Positions 42,629 to 52,848 of a stretch of 64,000 bases of DNA are shown piece after piece. The stretch is taken from positions 558,001-622,000 of the forward strand of contig JBMNLP010000001.1 of NCBI GenBank assembly GCA_050952845.1. The letters are read 5' to 3'. This DNA comes from JAGVSV01 sp050952845 (GTDB lineage Bacteria; Bacillota; Clostridia; Christensenellales; Aristaeellaceae). How positions within the stretch are numbered: position 1 is the stretch's first letter; every line of letters begins with the position of its first letter. The translations under genes and the position numbers were made by a program. The notes below the pieces were generated by a model, which ran no database searches, was not told the DNA's origin, and saw only the letters and a program-made list of their open reading frames with translations.

Positions 42629-44899
42629 CTATAGCAAATCAATTTCCTTGAAACCTTCTCTTTCTACCGTAAACTCAAGCCCCCGCCATACAAGATTGCC
42701 TTCAGAGAAGATATCAGCTTTATACGTGCCAACACGTCTAATGTCTGGTATTGCGGCTTGGAAAGTATGCTGATCGGTCGTATGTACATCGTAGTGTTTT
42801 TCGTTTATTGATATACTTACATCTATAAGCGGCGTCTTCGAGAAAAATGTAATTGCTGCTTTCTTTCTGCTGCTAACTTGAATAACTGGTGTTTGAATCA
42901 AAATTTCCATATCCAACGGTACCAACGCCAGTTCGATAACAGGTACAGCAATCTCCTCCAGCGTCGCACCTCCGTGCGCTTCCACGCTTGCTTTTCTTCC
43001 GCCTTTAAACCGGTCATAATTAGCTAAAATATAATACCCGTCTGCTTCAGTAGCTTGCGGTAAATGGGCTACTTCTTCTGAGTACTCGCAGACTCTTCCG
43101 CTATGAGTGCCCTTGGAATTTACATCAATACTCAAGGTATTCTCCATGATTACCGCCATGCGCGTTGCACCATGGTCCGCCACAAAAAATACACGATGAT
43201 CTGAAGTGGCATACAAACGTTGTTTGGCTTTCTCAAGAAGTTCTTCGATAATCTCAAGCTCACGAATCAAATGCAACGGCTGCTTGGTTATACGATAGTC
43301 GTAATTTTCTTTGCCTTTATGCTTGATATCATCGATTTCTTTGACGGTGATAATGTTTTCTTCGTCAAAGCCGTCCAGAAAATCCTTGTTAACCAAGGTT
43401 ATTGAAGGAAGATTACAGCGGGCAATTTTGATCGTTGGACGCAAATCCATCTGATAGCATTTTTCGTTGATATAGCTGATAAATTCTGCCCCCATAGCGT
43501 CTACATAGTATAAAGTAACGTTGTCTTTTGGCACATTGTCCATCAACTCAGAGCGTGGCTGAAGCAGCGTGTAAAAATCGCGTTTAATCGCCTGATCCTC
43601 CATTATCTCCACCAGTTCAGGCAATACCTTGTTGATGGTTTTCGCATAGGTATAGGTTTGGAAGTACTGGCTAAGAATATCCTGTTGAAAACGGAATGGC
43701 TGCAGATATCTGTATAAGTCAGGATATACCTTTTCCAACACATCAAAAACATTCTTCTTCCCAAGTTCTTGCCCGTATTGATCAAGGAACTTAATGATGT
43801 ATTCTTTCTCAACTCTGCTCCCGTCTGTGAAATAATTGATAGCTTCTATCTCTTTTGACATCGCTAATGCACAATAATCAGATGCCTCTTGTTCGGATCT
43901 GCCTATTGCTTTCAGCAATACTTTACGTTGCTCATAGAAACTCCAAAAGTCGTTCTCTGTACTTCTCCGCTCCAGCAAGCAACGATAGCTCTCTCTTATT
44001 AGTTGACCTGGGGATTCGGCTTTTGTAGCTGCGATGTGCAGGCACTGATTATTCTTTGCTCCAAACAGCTTCAGAGCAACAAAATAGAACCATTGTGTGG
44101 TTTCATTCATTGAACTCCAACTGGCAACAGCGTGTTCCAAGTTACCAGAGTCACCAAACTTTTCGTTAACAATTTGGCTCCAGCTTCCTTTTCGGCTTAT
44201 CTCATTGAGCGCCTCAGTCCACAGCTCTGATGTCCCATAGTCTTTATGTAAAGCACTTGTACGCGGGTCTCTCAGGCATAGAATATCATACGCGTCATTC
44301 AATTCTGTGACGGATAGCATGGAATGAGAAAAACTGGATTTCCTTTTTTTCGTGTGCACATATAGAGGCCTGACAGGCTCGCCTTTTTCTATTCTTGCCG
44401 GGATTTGATGAATTCCTGTAACGGGGTTTACATCCGGTGGAGCGGGCATTGTTTCAGGAATCAGGACAATTTGCGGTCTTCTGTCTATTTCTCCATCAAC
44501 AAAATATACCAGCTCCTTCAAACGTGTATCCGAAAACGCGAGATATTCCTCACACTGGTAACAGATCACCACTGTTCGGCAATTCTCTTTGGAGAAATGA
44601 GCCAGCTCCGTTATCAATTGTTTTAAGGCTTCCCGTCCCAGGAGTTTTGCTCCTGTAGTAAGCTCCACCAGGAATGTTGGGGTATCCAGCCTGTTGATGG
44701 TATCCAATACTGTATCATAATTGGGCAACTCGTCATCCACGGAGAATCTGGTTATACCCAGAAATATATTGCTGCCGACATCAAAGTGTGTTCTCAGCGC
44801 GGAGAGATCCTGTGTGTTCTGCACATTGACAAATCTCGGACGTGTATCCGTACCTTGGATGTAACGTTCAATACGCTTTATGCTTTCATCCAGCGTCAT
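42629..44899 (-). CDS. pglZ: BREX type 4 PglZ-domain protein
   Basis: A 756-residue protein with a PglZ domain (alkaline-phosphatase-like fold) around residues 440-640: TLYYVDAMGAEFISYIN gives the first metal Asp and VFFVADHGATRMAV the DH metal pair. The N-terminal ~200 residues are a separate alpha/beta region and the C-terminal ~120 a beta-rich domain. PglZ is the one protein found in all BREX types; this architecture, with brxP and brxC next to it, is the one I associate with type 4. The ATG is 2 bases after the brxC stop with GAGGAA upstream. Confidence 0.85.
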   Translation of the reverse strand: MTLDESIKRIERYIQGTDTRPRFVNVQNTQDLSALRTHFDVGSNIFLGITRFSVDDELPNYDTVLDTINRLDTPTFLVELTTGAKLLGREALKQLITELAHFSKENCRTVVICYQCEEYLAFSDTRLKELVYFVDGEIDRRPQIVLIPETMPAPPDVNPVTGIHQIPARIEKGEPVRPLYVHTKKRKSSFSHSMLSVTELNDAYDILCLRDPRTSALHKDYGTSELWTEALNEISRKGSWSQIVNEKFGDSGNLEHAVASWSSMNETTQWFYFVALKLFGAKNNQCLHIAATKAESPGQLIRESYRCLLERRSTENDFWSFYEQRKVLLKAIGRSEQEASDYCALAMSKEIEAINYFTDGSRVEKEYIIKFLDQYGQELGKKNVFDVLEKVYPDLYRYLQPFRFQQDILSQYFQTYTYAKTINKVLPELVEIMEDQAIKRDFYTLLQPRSELMDNVPKDNVTLYYVDAMGAEFISYINEKCYQMDLRPTIKIARCNLPSITLVNKDFLDGFDEENIITVKEIDDIKHKGKENYDYRITKQPLHLIRELEIIEELLEKAKQRLYATSDHRVFFVADHGATRMAVIMENTLSIDVNSKGTHSGRVCEYSEEVAHLPQATEADGYYILANYDRFKGGRKASVEAHGGATLEEIAVPVIELALVPLDMEILIQTPVIQVSSRKKAAITFFSKTPLIDVSISINEKHYDVHTTDQHTFQAAIPDIRRVGTYKADIFSEGNLVWRGLEFTVEREGFKEIDLL

Positions 44900-44901
44900 G
44901 T

Positions 44902-47900
44902 CTATTCCTCGTTCTCCTTGATGATGGCCATTCCCACAGTCATATTGTCACGAATAAGCTGTTTGAGATACCGCTTGACGTCCTGTGTTTCCATCGAATC
45001 GATGATCTGAAGTGCTTTCTTGCTGCCTTCCCTGTTATATTTTACTTCAGCCATTTGCGTCAGACGCCGTTCTACTTCGCCAGATTGATACCATTCATAC
45101 GGCACGCTCAAGCCGGCGTTAAACAGGTAATCTTTTACAGCTTCAACATCGTCCAGCATCACATGCAGATCTTTTATGACATGCTTAACAAACGCCTGGT
45201 CACGTTTGTCACTGTCTGTCATGTCCTTAAAAAAGTCAGCATGCTCAAGGTACTCAATTGCCCTTTTGATAAGTTCACGCTCTGGCCTTGAGCGATGAAG
45301 GGCTTCAAACGCTTCCCGCGCCTTTATTTGTTCTCTTTCCGGTACCAGCGCTAAGATGGGCATGCGATATGTTCGGGACCATTCTCTTGGCTTTTCATTG
45401 CCTGCTTTTTGCCTCCACAGCTCCTGTAGTCGCAAAGCATCCTGCTGCTCCCGATACTCTTTTATGGCATCCTCAACCTTTGCTTGATAATCCGCTTTCT
45501 CTGCAGTAAACACATCCACTGGCAAGAGACGATAAATGTCACGATAAGATTCATGAGGTATCCCATGCAGCAAGTGCTCGCACGCTTTGGCGAATATGGT
45601 TTCTTGATTGGTATAAAAACGACGAAAAGCATCGCCATAATGAGTTATTTGTTCCAGAAACTTTTGTTTTTGCGCGTCTTGCAGAACACCGTTACGCTTC
45701 ATGTGATAGAGCAGCTCCATCAATGGGGACAACTCTTCCCAATGATTTCGCGCGAACAAATAGGATATGCGTATGCTCCTGCAGGCATTGATCCATTCTC
45801 TGACCGCTTCATCAAAACTAACGCTTTTACCAAGCACTTTGTTGCTTGCTGCAATAATACGGTATTCTACAATAACTTCGCTGATCTTTTGCTGAGCAGT
45901 TTCGAGATTCCATACCCAGTTTGCAGCATCAGTGTTGAACTTTGATCGAACCTGGTTGATGTACTGCCCTTGATCACCCACTTCCTCAGACAATTCAACC
46001 AAGGCTCCGTCCTCAAAAGTGCGCAGATATTTTTGCATGCCTTTTGTGCAGTGCTCTCTATTGACCAAAGGCTTCAAATCTTCTATCAAGCCTTTGTGGC
46101 TTAACAACAACCGACCGATTTCCTGCGAAATGTCATTGTCAGTTTTCGTAGAGCCAGTGTTTTGACTATTGGCAATACCACTGAAGCCATTAATCAACTC
46201 CGCAACGATGTGCTTCTTGCTCCTGAGGTTTGCTTCGTCTAAAACATACTTCAAAGTCCATATCGGAAATGACAGGTCGCGCATCTTGTTGCGTATTTGC
46301 CCCCGGGTTTGTTCAATCGAAGAACACAGGTTGCGTGGGATGCCGAACAATTCAGCAGAAGCATCATTAAATGCCTTCTCTTCCGGGGTCATCGTAACAA
46401 TAAACTTGTCTTTGTAGCGAGGTATTGGTGTTAGATGGTGTTTGAGAATATCTGACACCATGTCCTTGAGCTTATCAATGCTCAGTACATCATTGGTTAC
46501 GCCGTCGCTGTAACTGAAGTTGTCATTGGCATATTCTTTTAGCAAAAAGCCCATCACAAAGGCGGTCAGGTTGCAGGGTATTAACCCGTAGGGCGCTTGT
46601 TGAAGCGACTGATAGATCTCGGCGACAGAGACCCTTCCCGCTTCCTCAAACGCGTTGTTGATCACTTTTTCAACAGCTATTTTCAACTGGGAAATAGGCA
46701 GGTACGGATGATGCTCCCAATAGCGTGGCTTTTTCCAAGCGTCCTCGCCGATGAACTTTTCCAACTTTGTCTGCGGATTGGAAGACCTGAATTGTCCGGC
46801 TACTGATTCTGTCGCGCCATATTGCACGCCGGTGGGGAGGTTGTTTGACTGCCACATGCCATCCACAACATTGCCCATGGTTTCCAAGCCGTTAGGAAAG
46901 CGCCGTCTGTTGATTGCGCTCAAATACTCATTGACCTCATCCATCGTGTGCAGGCGCCTGCCTTCGGGCTTCTCTGTGGTATATATAATGAACTCACCAT
47001 TGGCAACCTGGTTTCTCCACTTGCGAAGGACATCCTTTGCGGTAGCATTGTATTGGCCTGCCAAGGTATTATCCCTGCCGCTTTGATAGGCGGCGTTGGC
47101 CATGGCATCTACATATTGTTCAAACAAATTGTGTCCCATCGGGGTTGGAGAAGCGTCCACAAATGCCATCTTGTTTGCAGCGTTACCTACAGCTTCATTA
47201 ATTTTTAGTCCAAGGTCTACGCTTTCCGCATCGTTTTTTGCCAGGGAGAAAACAGCCTGTATTTTGTTACTTCCATCTTCGGCGCTTCCCCGCAATTGGT
47301 TTACCTTGAGTCTGAAGTTATTGGCGGTAACCAACGTTGTTTCGTAGCGAAGCCTCAGTGGACCAGCCAGCGAGAAAACATCATCCATCTCTGCTTCTTG
47401 CAGCAACAGAGCAGTGGATTTTTGACGTTGAACTTCCTTCAAACGCTCAATTTCTGCGGTGTCCGCCGCGTTGATAAGCGCAGAATATTGATTCCTGCCG
47501 CCTGAGGTGTCCTTGTACAAGATGTTCAGAGCAACAATGGTGTCCGCCAATCGTGAAGCGTGCATATTGCCCAAGTCGGAACCTTCAAACGCAAGATCAA
47601 CATTCTTCTCATTGGGGATAAACAGTTCAACGCTGTCGCCAGCCCGTTGAGAGATGGCCTGCAGCATCAGCACCGTTTTCAGCACCCGCTGTTGATCTCT
47701 GTCCAGTTGCCTTTCCACCCTGGGAAAGGTGTCCAGGATGTTCTGTATGTCATAGGCAAGATGGTTCCGTCCCCGCTCATAGAAAAAGTCCCACAGCATG
47801 TCAATGGTCAGCAAAGGGTTTCCGTCATCATAAGGACCGCGATGATGGATAAACCATTGGAACCCCTTGATTTCATCTCCCCTGTCATTTTTTATAAAGT

Positions 47901-49098
47901 CAAACATGCTGCGCTGGTTGGAAGCAAACGCTGAAGAAATATGCTTAAGCAACAAGGCGGCATATGGCTGGATGGGCAAGATGTCTTTTAGTTCTTTGTC
48001 GCTGATTCCAGCTTTTTTCTGCACCAATTTGCGCGAATCATGGGTCTGATTATATAATTCCGTTACTATATCCTGCCATTCTTCCAGCGCTACCGGATCT
48101 TTTGTTTTTTCCATCGCAGAGCCAAGCAGGCGGAAAGCGATGTTCTCCGGCAATGTAATTTCACAGAAAGGCTGATGAAAGCGGTCGGATATTTTTCGCC
48201 AATCCTGGCTGCCTTCCGGAAACTCGTGTTGAACATTATGGGTAACCAGCATCAGGTAAAAGGGATCCGTTGCTGATATCTCCACCACTTCCTGAAAACC
48301 GGTGAGTGAACGCATGTTGGAACGGAAATACTCGGTAAACTCGTCCCATATAAACACAATGGCTTTAAGGTTATTCTCCTCAATGATCGCCTTAATCCAG
48401 GCAACCAAGTCCACTATTTCAAGGTTCATGAACTGGATACTCCGTTCAAGCCCCACTTTGCTTATCTTGCCGATCAGGCTCTCCAAGGCAGAGCCGGTGT
48501 GGGTTTCCAATTTATCGATTAAGTCCTCCACATCATCCCCGGTGAAGGTATCCACATAGTCGCCCTTCATCAATGCATTAAAATATAGCTTATTGGCACC
48601 ATTCTGAAGCCACCGGAGGGTTGCGTTCTTTAACGAACTCTCTGCAGCTTGGGAGGAAAGCCCTTTTTGAGCCAGCGCAGCCATAATGCTCTCTTGAATA
48701 GCGATGGCCAACCTCCCGTCGCCATGAATGTTGGCAGAGCCATATCGGTGTACAGTGAGGATCTGACCGCTTCTTTTTGCCTGTAAAAATTGATTCTTTA
48801 AATCGTTGCTCAACTGATCGCGGTACTTTTGAAAGTACTCCTCAACTTCATTATCCGATGCATCCAGGAGCTTTTGCATCGTTAATACAGCGTAAGATTT
48901 GCCCGTGCCGTATGCCCCTTCCACCCAGAGAGATACCTTTTGCCTTCTGGTCAGGACAGCGATGGTGTCTTTCATCAACTTAATAAAAGTTTCATGCGGA
49001 TAAAAGCTCTTCCACAGGTCTGGATTGCTCCGGATCACGGCTTCATTGACCTGTGGGAAATATTCCGGGTTGATATCAAAATAGCGGCTGTACTTCAC
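44902..49098 (-). CDS. brxC: BREX P-loop ATPase BrxC (type 4)
   Basis: A very large P-loop ATPase (1398 residues). Walker A is EGAYGTGKSYAV at about 60-70 and a Walker B-like IVFIWDEFTEYF at about 245-255; a long helical remainder follows, with many charged repeats and likely coiled coils near the C-terminus. BrxC/PglY proteins drive BREX together with PglZ. The frame is open from 49152, but the clear ribosome site AAGGAGG at 49105-49111 lies before GTG 49098, giving an N-terminus VKYSRYFDINPEYFP that suits the family. The gene follows brxP closely and is translationally linked to it. Confidence 0.85.
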   Translation of the reverse strand: MKYSRYFDINPEYFPQVNEAVIRSNPDLWKSFYPHETFIKLMKDTIAVLTRRQKVSLWVEGAYGTGKSYAVLTMQKLLDASDNEVEEYFQKYRDQLSNDLKNQFLQAKRSGQILTVHRYGSANIHGDGRLAIAIQESIMAALAQKGLSSQAAESSLKNATLRWLQNGANKLYFNALMKGDYVDTFTGDDVEDLIDKLETHTGSALESLIGKISKVGLERSIQFMNLEIVDLVAWIKAIIEENNLKAIVFIWDEFTEYFRSNMRSLTGFQEVVEISATDPFYLMLVTHNVQHEFPEGSQDWRKISDRFHQPFCEITLPENIAFRLLGSAMEKTKDPVALEEWQDIVTELYNQTHDSRKLVQKKAGISDKELKDILPIQPYAALLLKHISSAFASNQRSMFDFIKNDRGDEIKGFQWFIHHRGPYDDGNPLLTIDMLWDFFYERGRNHLAYDIQNILDTFPRVERQLDRDQQRVLKTVLMLQAISQRAGDSVELFIPNEKNVDLAFEGSDLGNMHASRLADTIVALNILYKDTSGGRNQYSALINAADTAEIERLKEVQRQKSTALLLQEAEMDDVFSLAGPLRLRYETTLVTANNFRLKVNQLRGSAEDGSNKIQAVFSLAKNDAESVDLGLKINEAVGNAANKMAFVDASPTPMGHNLFEQYVDAMANAAYQSGRDNTLAGQYNATAKDVLRKWRNQVANGEFIIYTTEKPEGRRLHTMDEVNEYLSAINRRRFPNGLETMGNVVDGMWQSNNLPTGVQYGATESVAGQFRSSNPQTKLEKFIGEDAWKKPRYWEHHPYLPISQLKIAVEKVINNAFEEAGRVSVAEIYQSLQQAPYGLIPCNLTAFVMGFLLKEYANDNFSYSDGVTNDVLSIDKLKDMVSDILKHHLTPIPRYKDKFIVTMTPEEKAFNDASAELFGIPRNLCSSIEQTRGQIRNKMRDLSFPIWTLKYVLDEANLRSKKHIVAELINGFSGIANSQNTGSTKTDNDISQEIGRLLLSHKGLIEDLKPLVNREHCTKGMQKYLRTFEDGALVELSEEVGDQGQYINQVRSKFNTDAANWVWNLETAQQKISEVIVEYRIIAASNKVLGKSVSFDEAVREWINACRSIRISYLFARNHWEELSPLMELLYHMKRNGVLQDAQKQKFLEQITHYGDAFRRFYTNQETIFAKACEHLLHGIPHESYRDIYRLLPVDVFTAEKADYQAKVEDAIKEYREQQDALRLQELWRQKAGNEKPREWSRTYRMPILALVPEREQIKAREAFEALHRSRPERELIKRAIEYLEHADFFKDMTDSDKRDQAFVKHVIKDLHVMLDDVEAVKDYLFNAGLSVPYEWYQSGEVERRLTQMAEVKYNREGSKKALQIIDSMETQDVKRYLKQLIRDNMTVGMAIIKENEE

Positions 49099-49148
49099 GG
49101 GGGATGACCTCCTTGCTGCGCTCATGTGAAATGATACCGACAGGCTGA

Positions 49149-50699
49149 TCAAAACAAACTCAAAACATCTTGAGAAGTTTTTGTTCTTTCCAGATTAATG
49201 TTATCTAAATCATGGGTAAAAGTGACACGTATAAATTCCGGATAGTTTACGCCCAAACCAATCAGCAGACCTTGCATCTCTTCTCTTCCTATGCCGAAAA
49301 TTTGGGTGGGGCTAACCCCATCGCTTTCAATATCATGGTTGAGTAGTCTTGACAAGGTGAAAGCATAGTAGTTTCCACAAGCTTCAGCGAACTTATAGAG
49401 CGAGTATAAGATGACACGGGGGTCTGGTGATAACCATGTAGTGCGTATATAATTAGTTTCCTTCCCTATTTCAGTATAGAATCCTAATCCAACATCTTTG
49501 CCAAATGGCAATGCAAGAATCCTCTTGTAGGCACCAGTGATTGATCGTGCTCCTCTTTCCTTGACCCCATCATCCTGAAGCATCAGCATTAGTCTTTCCC
49601 TAGTATATGATTCACCTGGAATTGTCTTTGTTACAAACCAATTAACTTCTGGGGTGTGGCTCAAGTTAACTAACAGTATTGCCCACATAATTGGCTTCTC
49701 ATAACCAATATCGGTTATCTTTTTTGCTAAATCTGTTAATCTATCACCTTTTTCGATAAGCTCAGCATCCCTGAGAAACCTTTTGAATTTATTAAACATC
49801 TCACTCCCAAGTGTATGTTCCTTGAAAAAGTTCTCCTGCAATTGGAAAAAGGAATCAATCCACTCAGGCTTTGGCGCATGATCAGCATAACTATCTAAAC
49901 TCTTTTTATTCACCGTTCCATATCCTTTCGGTAATTCTATTGCTTTATAAATAAGACAACCAGTATCTAGTTTGTGGCAATTTCCACATTGGATACAACT
50001 ATCGCTTATGATAATAGTATCATTTGACATTTCTATACATCCGCGATAGCAATCAGCTTCGCATGTTTTGCAAAAATGGCAAAATGCAGATTTTCTAAAA
50101 ACTTGCTTTAGCATCTTTATCATTAATAGACTCTTGCTGTCACTTTTTTTATGAATAATTGCACGATATGTTTTGTCTGTAGATTCAAAAGAAAAAGTAA
50201 CATGCACATCGTCTTTAACCACTATGTACTTGTCTTCATTTACAATCAGTTTCCCTATAGTTTTTATCCATTGTTTCCAATCCGTTCGCATGGTTTTAAA
50301 ATCGATAGTCCATGTATCCGCATCTTCTTTTTCATTGTAATCAAAAGGTATGGTCTTGATATACTGACCGTTAGTTCTAGCTTTCCATCCCCCTGTCTCG
50401 ATATATCTTTCATTGTCTCTTTTAGTTTCCAACCCTCTTGCACTTACTTTCCTTACTAAGTTAACAAATGTGTCTACTTCTTTAGGATAGCATTTCCGCC
50501 TCATATAGTCAGATTTATCTCCCGACATAGGGCAAACCAGACACCCAGCTCTAGCATTTCCTTTTTTGTATGCTTGATTCAGATAAATACTATTCATATA
50601 AATATATAAATAGACTTCTGCAGAGTTCCATTCCAATATAGGATTGAAACTAAATTGTCCCTTGTGCTTGGTGCCTAAAGACAAGTAATCATATTCACT
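49149..50699 (-). pseudogene. brxP: brxP 3' part (ferredoxin and DUF4007-like domains), cut by IS110
   Basis: The distal 516 codons of brxP after the IS. The part begins SEYDYLSLGTKHKGQFSFNP, continuing the PAPS-reductase core (PILEWNSAEVYLYI), then has a region with cysteines (CHFCKTCEADCYRGC and CIQCGNCHKLDTGC) typical of two 4Fe-4S clusters, and a C-terminal part resembling DUF4007, seen in phosphorothioation and BREX proteins. Without its N-terminal ATP loop it cannot work as a PAPS-reductase-like enzyme. An ATG or GTG inside the IS could allow partial translation, but no fitting ribosome site is evident. Confidence 0.8.
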
Positions 50700-50719
50700 C
50701 CTATAAAAAGTCAACAGTT

Positions 50720-51823
50720 TTAGGCTGTTTGCTGTAATGTTTCTTCGCAACACATCAGTTCGGGGTTAAAGCCTTCCCTTTTTGATAGCATGACGAAGAC
50801 AATCCGGGTGATTTTTCTTGCCAGCGCAATGATTGCTCTTCCTGAACCCTTTTCACCTTTCCTGCGCTGGTAGTCCTTGATGATTCTCCATTCGGAGGTT
50901 ACCTTGGTCAGTCGGATCATTCCCAGAGCGGCCTGAACAAATGCTGTCCGTAATTCCTGGGGGCCATGTTTGGTTATCCGTCCATAATGTTTCGACTCAT
51001 TTGAGTTGTGTACACTGGGAACAATCCCAACATACGCTGCAAACTTCTTGTAGTTCCCTTCAAAACGTTCCAACTCTTCGGTATAGGCGGCAATCGTTGT
51101 TGCCGTATTGATCCCGATTCCCGGAACTGTCATCAGTAGTTCCACATCTTCATTATTCGACACCATTTCCTCAAGATGTTTTTCAATCTCCTTGATTTCT
51201 GACGATAAATCGTCTAAAATCTTTATCATCACCTTGAGTGATGAGGCAGTGTACGCTGAGTAGTCGTGATCCGCGAGATCGTTTATCAGCTCCTGCCTCT
51301 TTTTCTTGCTCTGAAGCTGCGCCGATTTGGTTTCTATCCCATAGCCCAGCATCATCCCGTGGATCTGATTCTTGATCTTTACCATGCTTTGTACAAGAAC
51401 GCTTCGTGTCTTCAGCAGGCGGCGAATCTCTTCACTCGTCTGGCTGCACAGATGGGCTTCCGGCAACATTTCTTTCAGCAAGTAATAGGCCAGCATCGCC
51501 GCATCATTGGCATCCGTCTTCTTGGTGCTCACAGTGATGACTTTGAATCTGTTGGTGTTCACCACCTTGACCTCAAAATACTCCGATTCCATCCTGTTCT
51601 TGAAGTGCCGGGCATTCCCCGTTGTCTCAACTGCCAGTTCGATGGAATATCCCTGCTCTTCAAAATGATGCATCTCCTCGGAAAACTTTTTGTATCCGTC
51701 TTCTTTTGTCGGATATTGTTTCTCCATCAGGTACTCCCCATCTGCATTCAGTGCGCATACTGTGAACTGTGTCTTGTGTAAATCAACTCCTACACACAGT
51801 CTGCTGTTTCCTGTCTCGCTCAT
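50720..51823 (-). CDS. IS110-family transposase (DEDD recombinase), copy B
   Basis: A 367-residue transposase identical in protein sequence to the one at 6794-7897, with intact DEDD (GVDLHKTQF, ETTGN, TDANDAAM) and C-terminal serine region (HNSNES). There is no frameshift, so both copies look active. It is transcribed in the brxP direction and could be read from the BREX promoter. Confidence 0.95.
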   Translation of the reverse strand: MSETGNSRLCVGVDLHKTQFTVCALNADGEYLMEKQYPTKEDGYKKFSEEMHHFEEQGYSIELAVETTGNARHFKNRMESEYFEVKVVNTNRFKVITVSTKKTDANDAAMLAYYLLKEMLPEAHLCSQTSEEIRRLLKTRSVLVQSMVKIKNQIHGMMLGYGIETKSAQLQSKKKRQELINDLADHDYSAYTASSLKVMIKILDDLSSEIKEIEKHLEEMVSNNEDVELLMTVPGIGINTATTIAAYTEELERFEGNYKKFAAYVGIVPSVHNSNESKHYGRITKHGPQELRTAFVQAALGMIRLTKVTSEWRIIKDYQRRKGEKGSGRAIIALARKITRIVFVMLSKREGFNPELMCCEETLQQTA

Positions 51824-51865
51824 TACCTTTCCCTCTTCTTCCTTTTTCTAGCAAGACAGCCTCTT

Positions 51866-52026
51866 TCGGGTGATGCTTCCTTTCTCCTATCCGGTCTACT
51901 CACGACCTCTGCATGATTCGATGCTAATTCTTCATTCTCCTCCTCGGCCTCGCAGACCACTAGATATGCCGAATTAGTATCTATCTGTCTTGCTGCTGCT
52001 CTCCCTATTGTACGGCAACAAGACTC
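51866..52026 (-). ncRNA. Candidate IS110 bridge RNA, copy B
   Basis: Same leader as in copy A. Guide-like stretches are GAGGAG (51940-51945), ATCATGC (51911-51917, complementary to GCATGAT at 52054-52060 by the left end) and ATAGGAG (51884-51890, identical to the right end at 50698-50704). RNA ends are estimated. Confidence 0.6.
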
Positions 52027-52062
52027 GCCTTGCATCACCTTAACTCCCTTTTTATCATGCCT

Positions 52063-52848
52063 CCTCATATAGCTTTCATCTGCACGCACACCTACAAAAG
52101 CAAGCTCTCTCAGATCTGTTTTTTTCAAAATCTCCTTTAGTTTCAACAGTTGAGGAGTTGTTTTATGAACACTGCAACACCACCTAAGGGTTTTTGAAGG
52201 TGAGCCAAATAATTGCCAAGAATCACTCGGAGAAATATGAGACTGTGATATGAAAAACTCAATTCCCATTCTTTTGCAACGATTTCTAGCATAGTTTACT
52301 GCAGCGTAGGTATCAGGGAACTCCATTCCCGTATCACCAAAAACTACAACAAAACTATTACTGGGTATGGCGCGTTGGACAATATCGAGTGTGACTTCAC
52401 TGTCTTTGCCACCACTGTATGAAACATGAAACAGATCCACTTTGTTCCTGTAATTAGTATAAGTTTTAAATACTTTCACAATAGTATCTTGTGTCAATTG
52501 TTCCATCAGCTCGCGGTTCTTTTCTACCATCGCATCAATCTCTACAAATCGCAGGGCTTTTCCTTCGGGTTCAGGATCCTCCAACAACACCAGTTCAGGG
52601 GCGGTGTAAAGAGAACCGCCGCGGGTCTGCGCTACTTTCCGGCCACGGTACCAATAGCTGTTTGCCTCTGCCCACATATAGGGGAAAGCATCATTTTTCT
52701 CATAATTCCAGTGCTTGTCAAAACCAAGGATGTCCAGCTCCTGATAGTAGACAGGACGGGGCTCCCTGCTAAAGCCCAAAGGAGTACTGTCCAGCAGCAA
52801 GCCGCCGGTAGCTCCGTCCCATTTGTAGGAATACACTGTGTTCTTCAA
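52063..52848 (-). pseudogene. brxP: brxP 5' part (PAPS-reductase-like PP-loop domain), cut by IS110
   Basis: The first 262 codons of brxP. The PP-loop SGGKDS (in HVSYSGGKDSEVTLD) marks an N-type ATP pyrophosphatase of the PAPS-reductase/DndC kind, and LRWCCSVHKTTP supplies the Cys pair and basic segment of the DndC-like active site. The end, FVGVRADESYMR, continues into the IS, where it reads through about 79 further meaningless codons. Rejoined to the part at 49149-50699 it gives 778 codons without a frame break. Start ATG overlaps the stop of the 1006-residue gene (ATGA). Confidence 0.82.

Larger units (their letters stand above)
50698..52067 (-). mobile_element. IS110-family insertion sequence, copy B, inside brxP
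   Basis: Identical in extent (1370 bp) to copy A at 6772-8141 and in the same orientation. On the minus strand the empty site reads ATATGAGGAGTGAA; AGGAG is present at both junctions (52061-52065 and 50698-50702). The insertion splits brxP after codon 262. Homologous recombination with copy A would delete the 44 kb between them. Confidence 0.93.

Noticed and set aside
51823..52848. A single 341-codon gene ending in the IS leader
   Set aside because: The last ~79 codons are IS110 leader sequence, also found at 7897-8141; it is the brxP 5' part reading into the element.
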